From Paratrimastix pyriformis (taxonomy: Eukaryota; Preaxostyla; Paratrimastigidae), in the NCBI GenBank assembly GCA_027972325.1, contig JAPMOS010000026.1, forward strand, positions 206,001 to 270,000: 64,000 nt of DNA, read 5' to 3'. Each line of letters starts with the position of its first letter. The first letter of the stretch is position 1. This document shows positions 1-10,167 of this stretch, in pieces. The notes beneath the pieces were generated by a model. That model did not search any database. It saw nothing but the letters and a program-made list of their open reading frames with translations, and had not been told where the DNA came from. A program made the position numbers and the translations under genes.

Positions 1-159
1 GAGAGTAATAATATCTGGGTCAAAATCAAGACAATAACAAGAGATGGTACAACGATGACCGGAATTTTAGAGAATGATGTGATTCCAGAAAATAAGAAAT
101 ACAAGGTTGGCAAGAAAGTGAAATTTTCCACTGATGAGATCATTCAAGTTCTTGTTTAA
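1..159 (+). CDS. C-terminal end of a DUF2314-like protein (partial)
   Basis: An open frame runs in from the left edge and stops at 157-159, giving 52 residues. The pattern IWVKI..., then G-I-L-E-N-D, then KVGKKVKFSTDEI resembles the end of DUF2314 proteins (MWV...GxLdNdP...GdkVxxxxxeI). This family has no firmly known function. The start lies outside the window, so it cannot be said whether this is a host gene or cargo of the adjoining element. The assignment rests on a short match by eye. Confidence 0.5.
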   Translation, partial: ESNNIWVKIKTITRDGTTMTGILENDVIPENKKYKVGKKVKFSTDEIIQVLV

Positions 160-195
160 TGAATCTAATATATAATGAAATATCATATATTAAAT

Positions 196-588
196 TTATT
201 CATTGATTCGAGTTATAGTAATATCATCAGATTGATATTTAGCGCATGATTTTTTTTTAATATTTTCAATTGTTTGCATTGTAAGATGAAGGTCACGAGC
301 GATATCAGAAAGTCGATTATATTCACGTCTCATATTATGAATTTTATCGACAAAAAGCCAATGAGGTGATGTATTAACGATGCGACCACCTTGAAGATGT
401 TTACCACGATTATTTTGTATGAGTTTAGTTATTTCAATCTCATTGTCCCCTCCATTTAATTTTTTATAAACAGAAGCAAGACAACAATTTAGATGTTGCG
501 CAACATCATGCACATTATGAAAATCCTGACTTTCACCTGTCTGGCGATTTGTAACTCTCCAACCGTATAAATTTGTTTGTCCAGTCAT
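196..588 (-). CDS. small protein with two helix-turn-helix-like segments
   Basis: A 130-residue frame. Two stretches look like short helix-turn-helix units: around residues 27-46 (DVAQHLNCCLASVYKKLNGG) and 92-112 (LSDIARDLHLTMQTIENIKK). They resemble the NUMOD1-type DNA-binding repeats often found beside homing nucleases, but I cannot confirm the family. A TATATA run lies a few bases upstream of the ATG, as for neighbouring genes. A DNA-binding or regulatory role is an inference. Confidence 0.5.
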   Translation of the reverse strand: MTGQTNLYGWRVTNRQTGESQDFHNVHDVAQHLNCCLASVYKKLNGGDNEIEITKLIQNNRGKHLQGGRIVNTSPHWLFVDKIHNMRREYNRLSDIARDLHLTMQTIENIKKKSCAKYQSDDITITRINE

Positions 589-648
589 TGATCTATATAT
601 ATTATTATACTATATATTTCTTTTTTTTAAATTAAGAAAAATATATAA

Positions 649-1044
649 TTAATTTCGCCGTTGTTTTCTTTCGTCTTCGTGTCTTTCGTCTTCAGATTTT
701 ATGTTTTTTTCTGCTATTTCGTCATCAATAAGATAACCTAATTTTGCCTGTTTATAATATTCCTCCGACATACGGTATTCATGTATTAAATCTGTGTTGT
801 CGTGGCCTGACCGTGAGTTTTTATCATGCATCATTTTTAACAATGATTTATAATAATATCTAATATGTTGATGCATTTTTTCTAGACTCTTGCGACTTTT
901 TAAATAGTTTTCGATCAGCTTATTGTCATCTCCTAAAGTATTAAATTGAAAATTATGATCCTTAAATAATGATTGGTTGAATTTGACAATTCCTTTGTAC
1001 ATATTTTTAGCTGTATCTAAGATAGATTTCTTCCATTCAAACAT
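649..1044 (-). CDS. hypothetical charged protein
   Basis: A 131-residue frame, rich in Lys, Tyr and His in its middle and ending in a very acidic and basic tail (EDERHEDERKQRR). It is predicted to be mostly helical, with no signal peptide or membrane segment. It reads in the same direction as the genes on either side, and its codon use matches element A. I do not recognise the family. Confidence 0.45.
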   Translation of the reverse strand: MFEWKKSILDTAKNMYKGIVKFNQSLFKDHNFQFNTLGDDNKLIENYLKSRKSLEKMHQHIRYYYKSLLKMMHDKNSRSGHDNTDLIHEYRMSEEYYKQAKLGYLIDDEIAEKNIKSEDERHEDERKQRRN

Positions 1045-1222
1045 CCCTTCATACAGGACCCAGTTAATGATAACATCGATCAGCTGCGAATAAGCAGTGT
1101 TCCGCCCATGGAATTTGAGACCAAAACTGTAATGACATTATATAAAATGATTATATATAATATAATTAGATATTTTTATTTATATTATATTTTTTATTCA
1201 AAATTATAATTTAAAAATAAGC

Positions 1223-2059
1223 TCAATTCTTGAGGATCTCAACCCACTTTGGATCTTCAATAAAATTCTGTAAAGCAACAGTATCTTTCGGTGTTCTAAA
1301 TGTTTGCTTGCAATAAAACGACCTTATTTTATCGAAATGCCTGAATAAATCGATATCTCCTGCATGTTCTATTCGATGATTATCCAAATCTTCTCGAAAC
1401 CGTAAATAATCATCATAATGGTCTGCGATTTGGAACAAACATCGAATGTCACCACGATTGGTCACATTTGCATCAACATCTATATTCACGTTATTATAAT
1501 TATAACATTGATTGATCTCATAATTATGTTTGCCTAAGTATTTAATAAGCGTTGTGCATCCAGGGGCATCCAATTGCAGTTTATTATTTGCTCGGCAGTT
1601 GATCTGAATATAGTTGATTGCCTCATCAAAACATTTTATCATTTCAGTCATCAATACAATTTGATATAACATCCGATGCATATCAGGCTCGAAGTATTCG
1701 AAAAGCTTGCGTTTACTCCATGATTGAAGTGTCTTCAAATTATCTAGTTGTTCAGTCAAATATTTCTGTACTTTTTCGACAAAACCGTCCACGTGTGGAC
1801 GTAGATCATCTCTCAACCACATAAACTCCGCATCTTCCATGAGTTTCTTTGAATGAACGACATCATTTTGTTGTTCCAGATGCCATAAAATCCGACTATA
1901 CATACCCCATCCAAGAACATTCAGTATTTTTCGGATCTCTGGTAGATTGGTATTACATTGGGAGTCAAAAAATGCGATGAGATTCTCAATTCGTTTCATG
2001 TAAACATCTCGTAATCCCATGTAGAACTCAGTAGCAAACGGTGATTCTATTTTTTGCAT
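1223..2059 (-). CDS. hypothetical 278-residue protein of element A
   Basis: A long open frame in the AT-rich style of the element, with a TATATAG run about ten bases before the ATG. The protein is rich in Tyr, Asn, Asp and aromatic residues, looks helical, and has no clear motif, signal peptide or membrane span. It is divergent to the gene at 2173, so the 110 bp between them should hold two promoters. I do not recognise it. Confidence 0.6.
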   Translation of the reverse strand: MQKIESPFATEFYMGLRDVYMKRIENLIAFFDSQCNTNLPEIRKILNVLGWGMYSRILWHLEQQNDVVHSKKLMEDAEFMWLRDDLRPHVDGFVEKVQKYLTEQLDNLKTLQSWSKRKLFEYFEPDMHRMLYQIVLMTEMIKCFDEAINYIQINCRANNKLQLDAPGCTTLIKYLGKHNYEINQCYNYNNVNIDVDANVTNRGDIRCLFQIADHYDDYLRFREDLDNHRIEHAGDIDLFRHFDKIRSFYCKQTFRTPKDTVALQNFIEDPKWVEILKN

Positions 2060-2172
2060 TTTCTTCTATATAATAGAATTAGATAATTTATTTTTTATAT
2101 TAAAATATTTGGAAATTAAATTCTATATTAAATATAATATAAAAAAAATATATTAATATAGTATATATAACG

Positions 2173-2964
2173 ATGGACTCAATCTACAAAACAATTTTCC
2201 AGAAATCACTTAACAAACTCATCTATGAAGAAGAGAAAAGTTATAATGCTTTACAACAAAATGTCACTGAAATACATGATTTTATCTATGGATTAAATAA
2301 CATAAGAAACGTAACAGATCTGAAACCAATCATGAAATATGATTTATATAAAGCTTCGACACCATATTGTTTAAATACTATTTTGAAATTACTCGAACAA
2401 ACGAAACAGAATTACATAGAAATGTATGAAAAATGTAAGGTAGAGCTCAATAAGTCAAGCGCCACATTAGAAGAACTAAAAAGAACGAAGATATATAATA
2501 TGGAAATACTTCGAAACTATAAAAGGATTCAACATTACAGAATGGAACCACAAATATATGCCAGTAATGGAGAGATACATATCCAATGGACAAATAATTC
2601 ACTTTTAACTTGGGGGTATGTCACGAAAAATATATATGCATTCTTTAAATATACATTGGAAACAACAATACTGGATCTATTTTTTGAAGGTATTCATTCC
2701 ACAATTGATAAATTGTTCTTGCCAACAGAGGATATTTCATGGGTACAACAGCTAAAAGATTCCGAACATTACAGAAAAGCAACAAAAATCATGTTGGGTC
2801 GTATGATTACAATTATTGATGATATGAATAATAAAGAGGAGAAGTCTAAAAAAGCATCACAAAACGACCTACATACATTATATATTAATGATTCTTTGAA
2901 CTTGGATCAATTTTTTGATCTAGCTTGTCGAGATTCCAATATGGATATTTCAATTGATAATTAA
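2173..2964 (+). CDS. hypothetical helical protein of element A
   Basis: A 263-residue frame preceded by TATATA six bases before the ATG. The first 130 residues are strongly helical with heptad-like leucines and many Glu and Lys (a likely coiled coil at about residues 75-125). The second half mixes aromatic and acidic segments. It converges on the protease gene with a gap of only 13 bp. General size and style resemble the 154-residue terminal gene at 20030, but I see no clear homology. Function unknown. Confidence 0.6.
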   Translation: MDSIYKTIFQKSLNKLIYEEEKSYNALQQNVTEIHDFIYGLNNIRNVTDLKPIMKYDLYKASTPYCLNTILKLLEQTKQNYIEMYEKCKVELNKSSATLEELKRTKIYNMEILRNYKRIQHYRMEPQIYASNGEIHIQWTNNSLLTWGYVTKNIYAFFKYTLETTILDLFFEGIHSTIDKLFLPTEDISWVQQLKDSEHYRKATKIMLGRMITIIDDMNNKEEKSKKASQNDLHTLYINDSLNLDQFFDLACRDSNMDISIDN

Positions 2965-2977
2965 TACTAAGTAATTT

Positions 2978-3457
2978 TTAGTTTTTGAGGAACTTTTTTA
3001 ACAATCGGATGCAGCGAGTATCATTTGATTTGGCACTATTATTTTTGAAAGAGTATATGATATCATAAGGCGCGTAATCTCGTGATCTCATAATAATATA
3101 AAGAATGCAGTAGTATCCGCACATATTGGAGTTGATATTTTGAATTTCATTAGTGGAATAAATACAGGTTTTACGTGAGCGATATAAAAAGTCTCGGATA
3201 GCAGGCGGAGGAATAATACCAAAACTATCAAAATATTCACAATATTCTTGTCCAATAAAGGCGCAAACCCAATGACTCCCTTGTTCTTTCGTCGTATTTA
3301 AATTAATGACAATACTCTGACCATCTCTAAGTGGTTCAATATTCTTGAGTTGATCAATACAATAACAACCTCGATAATCTGGTGTCGCATGATAAAGAAC
3401 AGCGTCGATTTCATCTAAATATAACGGATGAATTTTAAAAAGTATATCAGTGTTCAT
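2978..3457 (-). CDS. adenain/Ulp1-type cysteine protease (virion maturation)
   Basis: A 159-residue protein with the signature of adenovirus-type and Ulp1-type C48/C5 proteases: a catalytic His in GSHWVCAFI (about residue 82), an acidic residue in YFDSFGIIPP (about 98) and a catalytic Cys in SNMCGYYC (about 133). In Polintons and adenoviruses this enzyme trims capsid and core proteins during assembly. Its length suits a compact viral form. A TATATATA run overlaps the region just before the start. It stands beside the fibre module and upstream of capsid genes, which fits a morphogenesis role. Confidence 0.85.
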   Translation of the reverse strand: MNTDILFKIHPLYLDEIDAVLYHATPDYRGCYCIDQLKNIEPLRDGQSIVINLNTTKEQGSHWVCAFIGQEYCEYFDSFGIIPPPAIRDFLYRSRKTCIYSTNEIQNINSNMCGYYCILYIIMRSRDYAPYDIIYSFKNNSAKSNDTRCIRLLKKFLKN

Positions 3458-3499
3458 ATATATAATAATACAAAATAATTATTATATATAATGTTCCAC

Positions 3500-4369
3500 T
3501 TACTGAGTTTTATTTAATAATTGAGATACTTGAGTTATTGAACTCAGTTGGTGTAATAGTGATGATTTGTCTAATTTCGCCGAATTCTGGATGAGATTAG
3601 TGACAGTGCTGGCAACACCTGAAGCAGTGGAGAGTAAATTATTATCAAGTAATGACATTGAAAGATTCAGAGAGATATCATGTAAGGAGCTTTCCTTTTT
3701 ATCCATCACCATCTCTTTTAAATATGTCAAGAATTCAAAGATGACGTTGTGGTAGATGGCATTTAAATTGATCAGACTCAAAAAGTTTTGGTTACGGATA
3801 GTGTCCATAATGACAGAAAATGTAATTTTCTTAAATTGTTCATCATGATATTTATCCGCAATCACCCCGATATAGTTATCCCATATTTCCATGAAGCTTT
3901 TCAATCTGGCACAATATGCTCGATTAAAACATTGTGAGTCATGTGAACCGATGTATATCTTCACTTGATTAATCAGTTTGGCTAAGCCAGATGAATCGGC
4001 TAATTGTTGTATTTGGTATGATGTTAATTCAATGCCATAATATTTAGTTTCGTTTAATAATGCTCCCATTTCTTGCATTGTATCACAATCATCGGTAAAT
4101 GTCAATTGTTCATTACGTAATATTGGGGCTATATATTTGATATAATGACGTGATGATCTAAATATGATTTCATTATGAAAGATCGGATACTGTTGCGCAA
4201 TCTCAGCCGGAATATATTCCTCGTATCCATCAGAGAATTTGATTTTTTTTGAATTTAATGAAGGAGCTGGCGCATCAAGTGGAGTTGACAGCTGAATCTC
4301 CTGCAACATTTTGGGAGGATCTGGTACATTAATCGGATCTTCATTAAGTATTTTGACTATTCTAGACAT
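3500..4369 (-). CDS. fibre-partner protein, conserved with element B1
   Basis: A 289-residue protein immediately downstream of the fibre gene. It is recognisably homologous to the product at 23858-24784: shared features include the YYGIEL/CYGMVL stretch, CFNRAY/CFNRSY, the NL...YHNVIFEF / NL...YRNVVYEF pair and the C-terminal SS-I-TQVS / LASIAQVS motif. Gene order and spacing to the fibre are the same in both elements. It looks mainly helical, without membrane segments. I do not know the family. A role in attaching, folding or basing the fibre is inferred only from the conserved pairing. Confidence 0.65.
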   Translation of the reverse strand: MSRIVKILNEDPINVPDPPKMLQEIQLSTPLDAPAPSLNSKKIKFSDGYEEYIPAEIAQQYPIFHNEIIFRSSRHYIKYIAPILRNEQLTFTDDCDTMQEMGALLNETKYYGIELTSYQIQQLADSSGLAKLINQVKIYIGSHDSQCFNRAYCARLKSFMEIWDNYIGVIADKYHDEQFKKITFSVIMDTIRNQNFLSLINLNAIYHNVIFEFLTYLKEMVMDKKESSLHDISLNLSMSLLDNNLLSTASGVASTVTNLIQNSAKLDKSSLLHQLSSITQVSQLLNKTQ

Positions 4370-4422
4370 TGTTTATATATATCAGGATAAGAAAATAATT
4401 ATTTTATAGTGCAATAAATAGT

Positions 4423-7327
4423 TTAAATCTCGGGAACTGCCACCTGTGTGTCTGCAATTAAATCGACTTCCTTGAGCATGTTATCAGCCTTCCATCTGGC
4501 CATGAGATGTGTCTTATCACCTACCATACCCTCGTAGAATATCATTGTATTATTTTGTGTTGAGATTGGCACTGATGAAGAGAATTTTACGGATGGTTGA
4601 ACAAGTGAGGCAAGTTGTGATTTGATAGCAGCAACATCTGCCGTGAGGGTAGCTAGTTGTTCTTTTAATGTTGTATTTTCAGTAGTGAGATCAGTAATTT
4701 GTGATTTTAGTTTTATCATTTCGTTTAGCATCATAAATGGTAACTTTTGCTCAGTTACACCTTCAACAACACCATCTCTATAAAATACGAGGTCTTTAGT
4801 AACCATTTCGACATCTTCAGCAATAAGTCCATAACACTTTTTATTTGACGGGTCTGATTTGTATGTAAAATTACATGGTTTCAAATTATAAATATAGCTT
4901 GTGTCCTCCATTGGAACTATGTTATCCTTATATCGTCTGCTACTGACTGGAATATGTAATTTACCGGTCGTTGAGTTGACATAAACGACGAGAGAGTCAG
5001 CCGTCTGCATCCATGCATACATGATACCAGTAGAATATACACCATCCTTTTTGAATGTCATTAACGATGTGTCAGATGCTTTAATTACCACTCCATCACG
5101 ACTATTATCGGCATCATAATATGTGCTACCAACGTCACCATCGATAACCACCGCGTTATTAATACTTTTCACTGTCGTCGCGGTTCCGGATGGGGCAACA
5201 CATGACTGTGAAGAAGTAGACGATGCTGACGTTGCCGTGATATTTCCACTGGCATCACTGTAGAGATATCCTGATGTCGTGTTCGGTAAGTTGATTCCAC
5301 CGTTAAAAGTGGCTTTACCACGAACCCATAGAGTTCCCGTGTTGGAATTGGCCGATAAGTTACATACATTGCTTGAATTTTCAAATATTACACCAGTAGA
5401 TGTGCTATCATATGTCCTTAACCGTAAGGCATTATTCATATCATTTCCAGCACATGCAGAACCAGTTCCAGCCAGATCATTATTTGTTCCAGATACAGCT
5501 TGATATATTCCCCCAATTGCTATCACCCGGATTTAATAGAATTTTCAATGTGCCTGATATAGGGCCAATTGTGGGAGTTGCAATTTTTCCAGCAGCAGTT
5601 AGTAAGCCACGTATATATGTTGCGCCAGTCCTTGAATTCGATGCGAAATTGCAGACATTGTTTGAATTTTCAAATATCACACCAGTTACAGGATCATCAT
5701 ACACGCGGACACGTATCGCGTTGGATGTTCCAGTTGTGGGATTCGTACATGCAGCATTATCAGTCCCAATAAAGTCCTTATAGCTTGACACATAAATACC
5801 CCAATTAGTGTTACCATATGGATACATTGAAATTTTAAGAGGAATTTCATACATATTTGAACATATTGTGGGACATTCGACAGGAGATGCGAATGTTGTT
5901 TTATTATTATACATTGACACTAAGTCAGTTGTCTTATTTGTAAATTTGTGAATTGGTGCAGTATCGTCTGCGTCACTGTCACATACATATTGAATACTTC
6001 CATAAGATTTAATAGTTGATACTGTATTATCTGCATTTGCAAAAGTGATATTGTTGGCTGCAAGGGTTAACGGTGGTGTATATGATGTTGGTGCAGTTCC
6101 CGCGATAATGTTACCCGAGGCATCAGTTGCAAGATAATATTTGGAAGTTAATGATGGAAGTGTCAATGAAGTCAAAGACATTGATGTAGGTAATGAAGTT
6201 GTAATGATATCACCATTTGAATCTGTCGCAAGATAGGATGAGCTTATAAGTGGTGTTCTGATACCATTAAGGAATTTCATTTTGTTATAGCATGTGATGA
6301 TACCCGATGTCCCATATTGAGATATACCATCTGTTGCTATTGCATTAGGAAACATGACATTACCACCACCTACAGAATAAATATTAACATATTTTCCGTC
6401 AGTCACACGTTGGATGTTACCGTTTGCATCACATCCAAGCATACCAGTATCAGAGATTGAATTAATGCGGACATTATGAAAAGAGAAGTCAACACTTGTA
6501 TCGACATCGTTGTAATCAATTAATCCAGTTATGCATTCACCAGATGGTTTGACTTTAATGAGTTTATTTAGAGTTGGATCAACGAGACCATGAAGCCACA
6601 TGTTATTTACATGAAGGGAACCAGTCATATCACGGACCGCGACAGTGCTTTCAGTCTGAGCAACATCATAAGCGAGAGTGGAACCCCCGGATCCAGTAGG
6701 AGCATCAGTGATTGTTACATTACCGGTCCCAGTTAGAAATAAGTAACCTGACTGGTTGACGAAACTATTGAGTTTTAATGTGGCAATATCTAATGTGGAG
6801 TTTGTTGCGATATCATCACCTGTAATTAAAGATGCTACGACTTTCCCAGTATAATTACCTTCAAACATTTGAGGTGTCACTTTTAAAGGAAGAGTTTTAC
6901 CACTCACTTTATCGACATAACCAGGAAGAAATAACTCATTTGAATGTATAGAACAACTGCCATCACGGACAACAACAGATGACTCAGTCGGATCGACAGA
7001 TTCGGCATATGAACTAGAAGAGACACGTTTCCATTGAGCAAGATCAGTATTTGTATCTGTATTATGTGTTATATTAGCGAGAACAAAACATGTATTTGAT
7101 GTTGTGTTGGTCCATAACGTGCAAAGAGGATAATTTATATCAGTTGCAATAGGATCCCGAGACATTGATACGTATTTAGTAATAGCACTAGGGTCGAAAG
7201 TGAGAGATAAAGTAGAAGTGGCTTTATCAAGACTGAGGCCATCCCCAACATTCATAACACCAGGTAATCCTCTCGGGCCTCTTGTTGACTGTGCAGATTG
7301 TGAAGTTCCAAAATATGAAATTGACAT
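4423..7327 (-). CDS. tail-fibre-like protein gene with S74-type C-terminal chaperone
   Basis: The N-terminal end carries a short collagen-like GPRGLPG motif. It is followed by a long Ser/Thr/Asn/Gly-rich beta region with repeated units such as LATDxxGxI and GVIFENSxNVCN. The C-terminus has the pattern of the intramolecular chaperone of endosialidase-type fibres (peptidase S74): SSRRYKDNI, CYGLIAEDV and PFMMLNEMI, followed by a Leu/Thr heptad coiled coil. Such chaperones trimerise a fibre and then cut themselves off. The gene is likely a virion attachment fibre. Coding potential lies in two reading segments, so it may carry about one break. It pairs with the gene at 3500-4369. Confidence 0.75.
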
Positions 7328-7379
7328 ATTATAATATACCTACAGAAATTAATTTATCAGCTTAATATATACTATTCTT

Positions 7380-8114
7380 TTGATGCAGGTCATTAATGCT
7401 AAAAAATTCTTTCATAAAGATCAAAAACGTGATATCGATGATATTAATCCTCTCGCATTCCAGGGCACTTTTCGGGCTTGTCTTGTTGGTCCATCTGGTT
7501 GCGGAAAAACTAATCTCTTGGCTAGTATGATTATTCGGCGGGATATACTTTATGATCGTGTATATATTTATTCTAAACATTTGGATGATGAAGATGACGT
7601 TTATCTAGATATTATTAAAATGTTACACAATGTTGAAAACATCATCCGCAAACGAACCGGTAAAAAATCTTTTCAGATGGTTTTCACTGGTAAACGCATT
7701 GAAGACGTCATCCCAGTCCAAAACTTGGATCAACATTATCGTAATCTCGTGATCTTTGATGATATGATGAACGAAAAAAAACCACAACAAAAAGAAATTA
7801 TTGAATATTACACAAGTGGACGACATGCTAATTGTAGCTGTGTCTATCTGGCACAATATTATTTTAAAATTCCCGTGGAAATTCGGGGAAATAGTAATTA
7901 TTTCTGTATCTTTAAAATGTTAAAAAAAGATTCCAGAATTCTCAGCGAAATCACTGGTGACAAAACTAAAGATGAACTACTTCATATGTATCGTTCTGCT
8001 ACTATGCAACCATTTAATTTCTTCTTGGTTGATCTCAAAACAAGTGATCCACAATTAAAATACCGTAAAAATTTTGACGAGTCTTGGGTTTCAGATGATG
8101 ATCCAGAAATTTGA
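7380..8114 (+). CDS. FtsK/HerA-type DNA-packaging ATPase
   Basis: A 244-residue P-loop ATPase of the size typical for Polintons, virophages and other double-jelly-roll viruses. Walker A is GPSGCGKTN (about residues 36-44) and Walker B is LVIFDDMM (about 122-129). An arginine-rich segment and a PVEIRGNSNYF-type sensor region follow. The enzyme pumps the genome into preformed capsids. It is divergent from the fibre gene, with TATATA about 20 bp before the ATG. Confidence 0.85.
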   Translation: MMQVINAKKFFHKDQKRDIDDINPLAFQGTFRACLVGPSGCGKTNLLASMIIRRDILYDRVYIYSKHLDDEDDVYLDIIKMLHNVENIIRKRTGKKSFQMVFTGKRIEDVIPVQNLDQHYRNLVIFDDMMNEKKPQQKEIIEYYTSGRHANCSCVYLAQYYFKIPVEIRGNSNYFCIFKMLKKDSRILSEITGDKTKDELLHMYRSATMQPFNFFLVDLKTSDPQLKYRKNFDESWVSDDDPEI

Positions 8115-9091
8115 AAAAAATGTAAAGATTTTTGTAGAAAAGTTGGACAACTGTTCATATTTTGACTTAAAATTTGATCAAACTGTCCCGTTTTTCATTC
8201 AAATATTGAACAATTTTGATGAATTATTTCGTAAAATCACGATTTTTATCGTCCCATTCAATAAAAATTTTGACATACGATAGCTACTTTTTGACAGGGT
8301 CATAGTCACATCGATATGACTCCATATTCTGAAGTGTCAATGTGAATAGTTTATATATGTAATGTTGGTGCTTAGCTCAATTCTACATACTTACCGAGCT
8401 AGGTCACTTTTTGGTGTTTTTGGGAAAATTTCCAAGTTCCGCAAATTTCCTATAGGAAAATCGTATTTTGATATAACTCTTCAGAATTTATAAATGTTTA
8501 TAAACTTTTTTGACGTTTCATTAACTACATCACATTTATAGTAATTCTGGCAAAAAAGCTAAGGTTAGTGATCGTTAATGAATGTGTATGTCAACATTAG
8601 ATATCTCATGTCAAAAATGTCAAACTTCAAAATCTTGTTTTATTGTTGGAAACCCATCAGAATATCTTTAACTAAGCATTTTGATGAGTCTGGTTGAGCG
8701 GGATTCATATAATTCGTCTAAAATAAAAATTTTCTGTTGTATTAGTATATAGTCAATCTATGTTATACGTCAAGCCAAAACAACGTCCCACGTAAAACTG
8801 GTAAATATATTAAGATTCAGACCAAAAAGTAAAGGAAACCCGAAAAAGTCATTAAGAAATATCCAAATCAGCCGACTTTTGACGTGAAAAAGCTTAAGAT
8901 GCTTCAAGATGTGATGGAAGAACGAAAAGAAAACGAAGAAGCATATCACCAGAAGAAACTTGACGATAAAAGTTTCGTCAAGATTACAAAAAGCTGAAGA
9001 ATATGATAAATATGAATGATGATGAAGTTCTTGATCCTGAAAATATTAATATGGATGCATTATTAGAAGCTTTGCAAAAAGTCCGACTGAA
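8115..9091. other. gene-poor stretch with decayed coding sequence
   Basis: No convincing intact gene is seen. The first 700 bp are AT-rich and unstructured. The last 250 bp (about 8830-9090) look like eroded Lys/Glu-rich coding sequence continuing in style into the gene at 9092, suggesting that gene was once longer. No tRNA, hairpin or repeat was noticed. Confidence 0.5.
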
Positions 9092-10123
9092 GTGTTGGAA
9101 TTATTAGGTTCAAAGAAAATGGAACACCTCAAACGTAAATTATTCGAAAAACAGAAGAAGATTGAAAAGCAGAATGAGCAAGAGTTACAAGATCAAATAG
9201 GTGCGTATTTTGAGGATGTTAAAAAAGGAAAATATGAACGTCCTTTAATTGACTTTGGTCATCCAGTTCCAGAATCCAAGCCTTCCGTATTATCTCTATA
9301 TCAGGAACCTCCCATACATGTATTACCTTCGTATCAAGAACCTAAAGAGATCCCATTAGATCTTTTGCGTCATGAAGGTCAGTTATTGGTTGATAGTGAA
9401 AAGGAAGAAAAAGAACGAGATAGGGCAATAGAAAAATATCAAGATGCACAAAGAGGGGAGGACATATTACGAGATGAAGCGGCGGCTGTCATCAAGGCTC
9501 AAGAAATGGCTGATGATATGAGGAATGCAGACAGGAGACTGGATGAGGAACAAGAACTCGCTGCCAGATATGGGGAACAATTACACAGAGAAACACGAGA
9601 AAATTTAACTGATATCGCTCAACGCTTCAATTATGTTCGATTACAAAAAAAAAATCCTCGTGAATATCGTGATCGTGCCACCATCATGATGAGTGATCCA
9701 GTCCTCCGAGATTGGATTATTGGCCATTTTGTTGATCCACGAAATGGCTCCATCCAAGAGCGGGCAGCGAGGGCCAAAAAGCCAATTGGTGATTATATTA
9801 CTGATTATATGCAGCCGGTCAATAATATTCTCCGTAAAAATGAAGTACCAGGCTTCCGGCTTGCCGTTGATGAGGTACGGCAAATACAAAGCATATTTTA
9901 TAAAACACTGAAAAAACCAGCCAAAGGTAGCGGTGTGCTTATTTCTTCTTTTCAAGATATTTCTACAAGAATGAAAGTTCTCATTGGTGAAATTCAGGCA
10001 GGGAATAACAGTCCCGAACTCAAAAGCGAATTATATGATATCTTAGATTTCCTGTTAAAAAATCGGAAAATTACAAAACCGCAACATAACCGTATGGTCA
10101 AAGCCTTCCATTTAATTCGGTAA
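9092..10123 (+). CDS. charged coiled-coil protein, probable virion or core component
   Basis: A 343-residue frame. Residues 10-50 and 105-175 are dense in Glu, Lys, Arg and Gln with heptad spacing, indicating coiled coils. Between them is a Pro-rich linker with repeated YQEP units. The C-terminal 140 residues look globular and helical. It sits in the run of plus-strand morphogenesis genes between packaging ATPase and penton. No family recognised. The annotated start may not be the ancestral one, because coding-like sequence lies upstream. Confidence 0.55.
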   Translation: MLELLGSKKMEHLKRKLFEKQKKIEKQNEQELQDQIGAYFEDVKKGKYERPLIDFGHPVPESKPSVLSLYQEPPIHVLPSYQEPKEIPLDLLRHEGQLLVDSEKEEKERDRAIEKYQDAQRGEDILRDEAAAVIKAQEMADDMRNADRRLDEEQELAARYGEQLHRETRENLTDIAQRFNYVRLQKKNPREYRDRATIMMSDPVLRDWIIGHFVDPRNGSIQERAARAKKPIGDYITDYMQPVNNILRKNEVPGFRLAVDEVRQIQSIFYKTLKKPAKGSGVLISSFQDISTRMKVLIGEIQAGNNSPELKSELYDILDFLLKNRKITKPQHNRMVKAFHLIR

Positions 10124-10167
10124 TTTCTGTGTTACTTTTTTTCTCACCATAAAATATATAGATTGAA

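Noticed and set aside
4423-7327. Bacterial phage contamination suggested by the S74 fibre
   Set aside because: The gene lies among Polinton capsid genes of the same base composition, and a homologue lies in a second element of different composition.
8074-8283. 69-residue frame after the packaging ATPase
   Set aside because: It overlaps the ATPase end in another frame, is Phe/Ile-rich as expected from AT-rich DNA, and has no start-proximal TATATA box.
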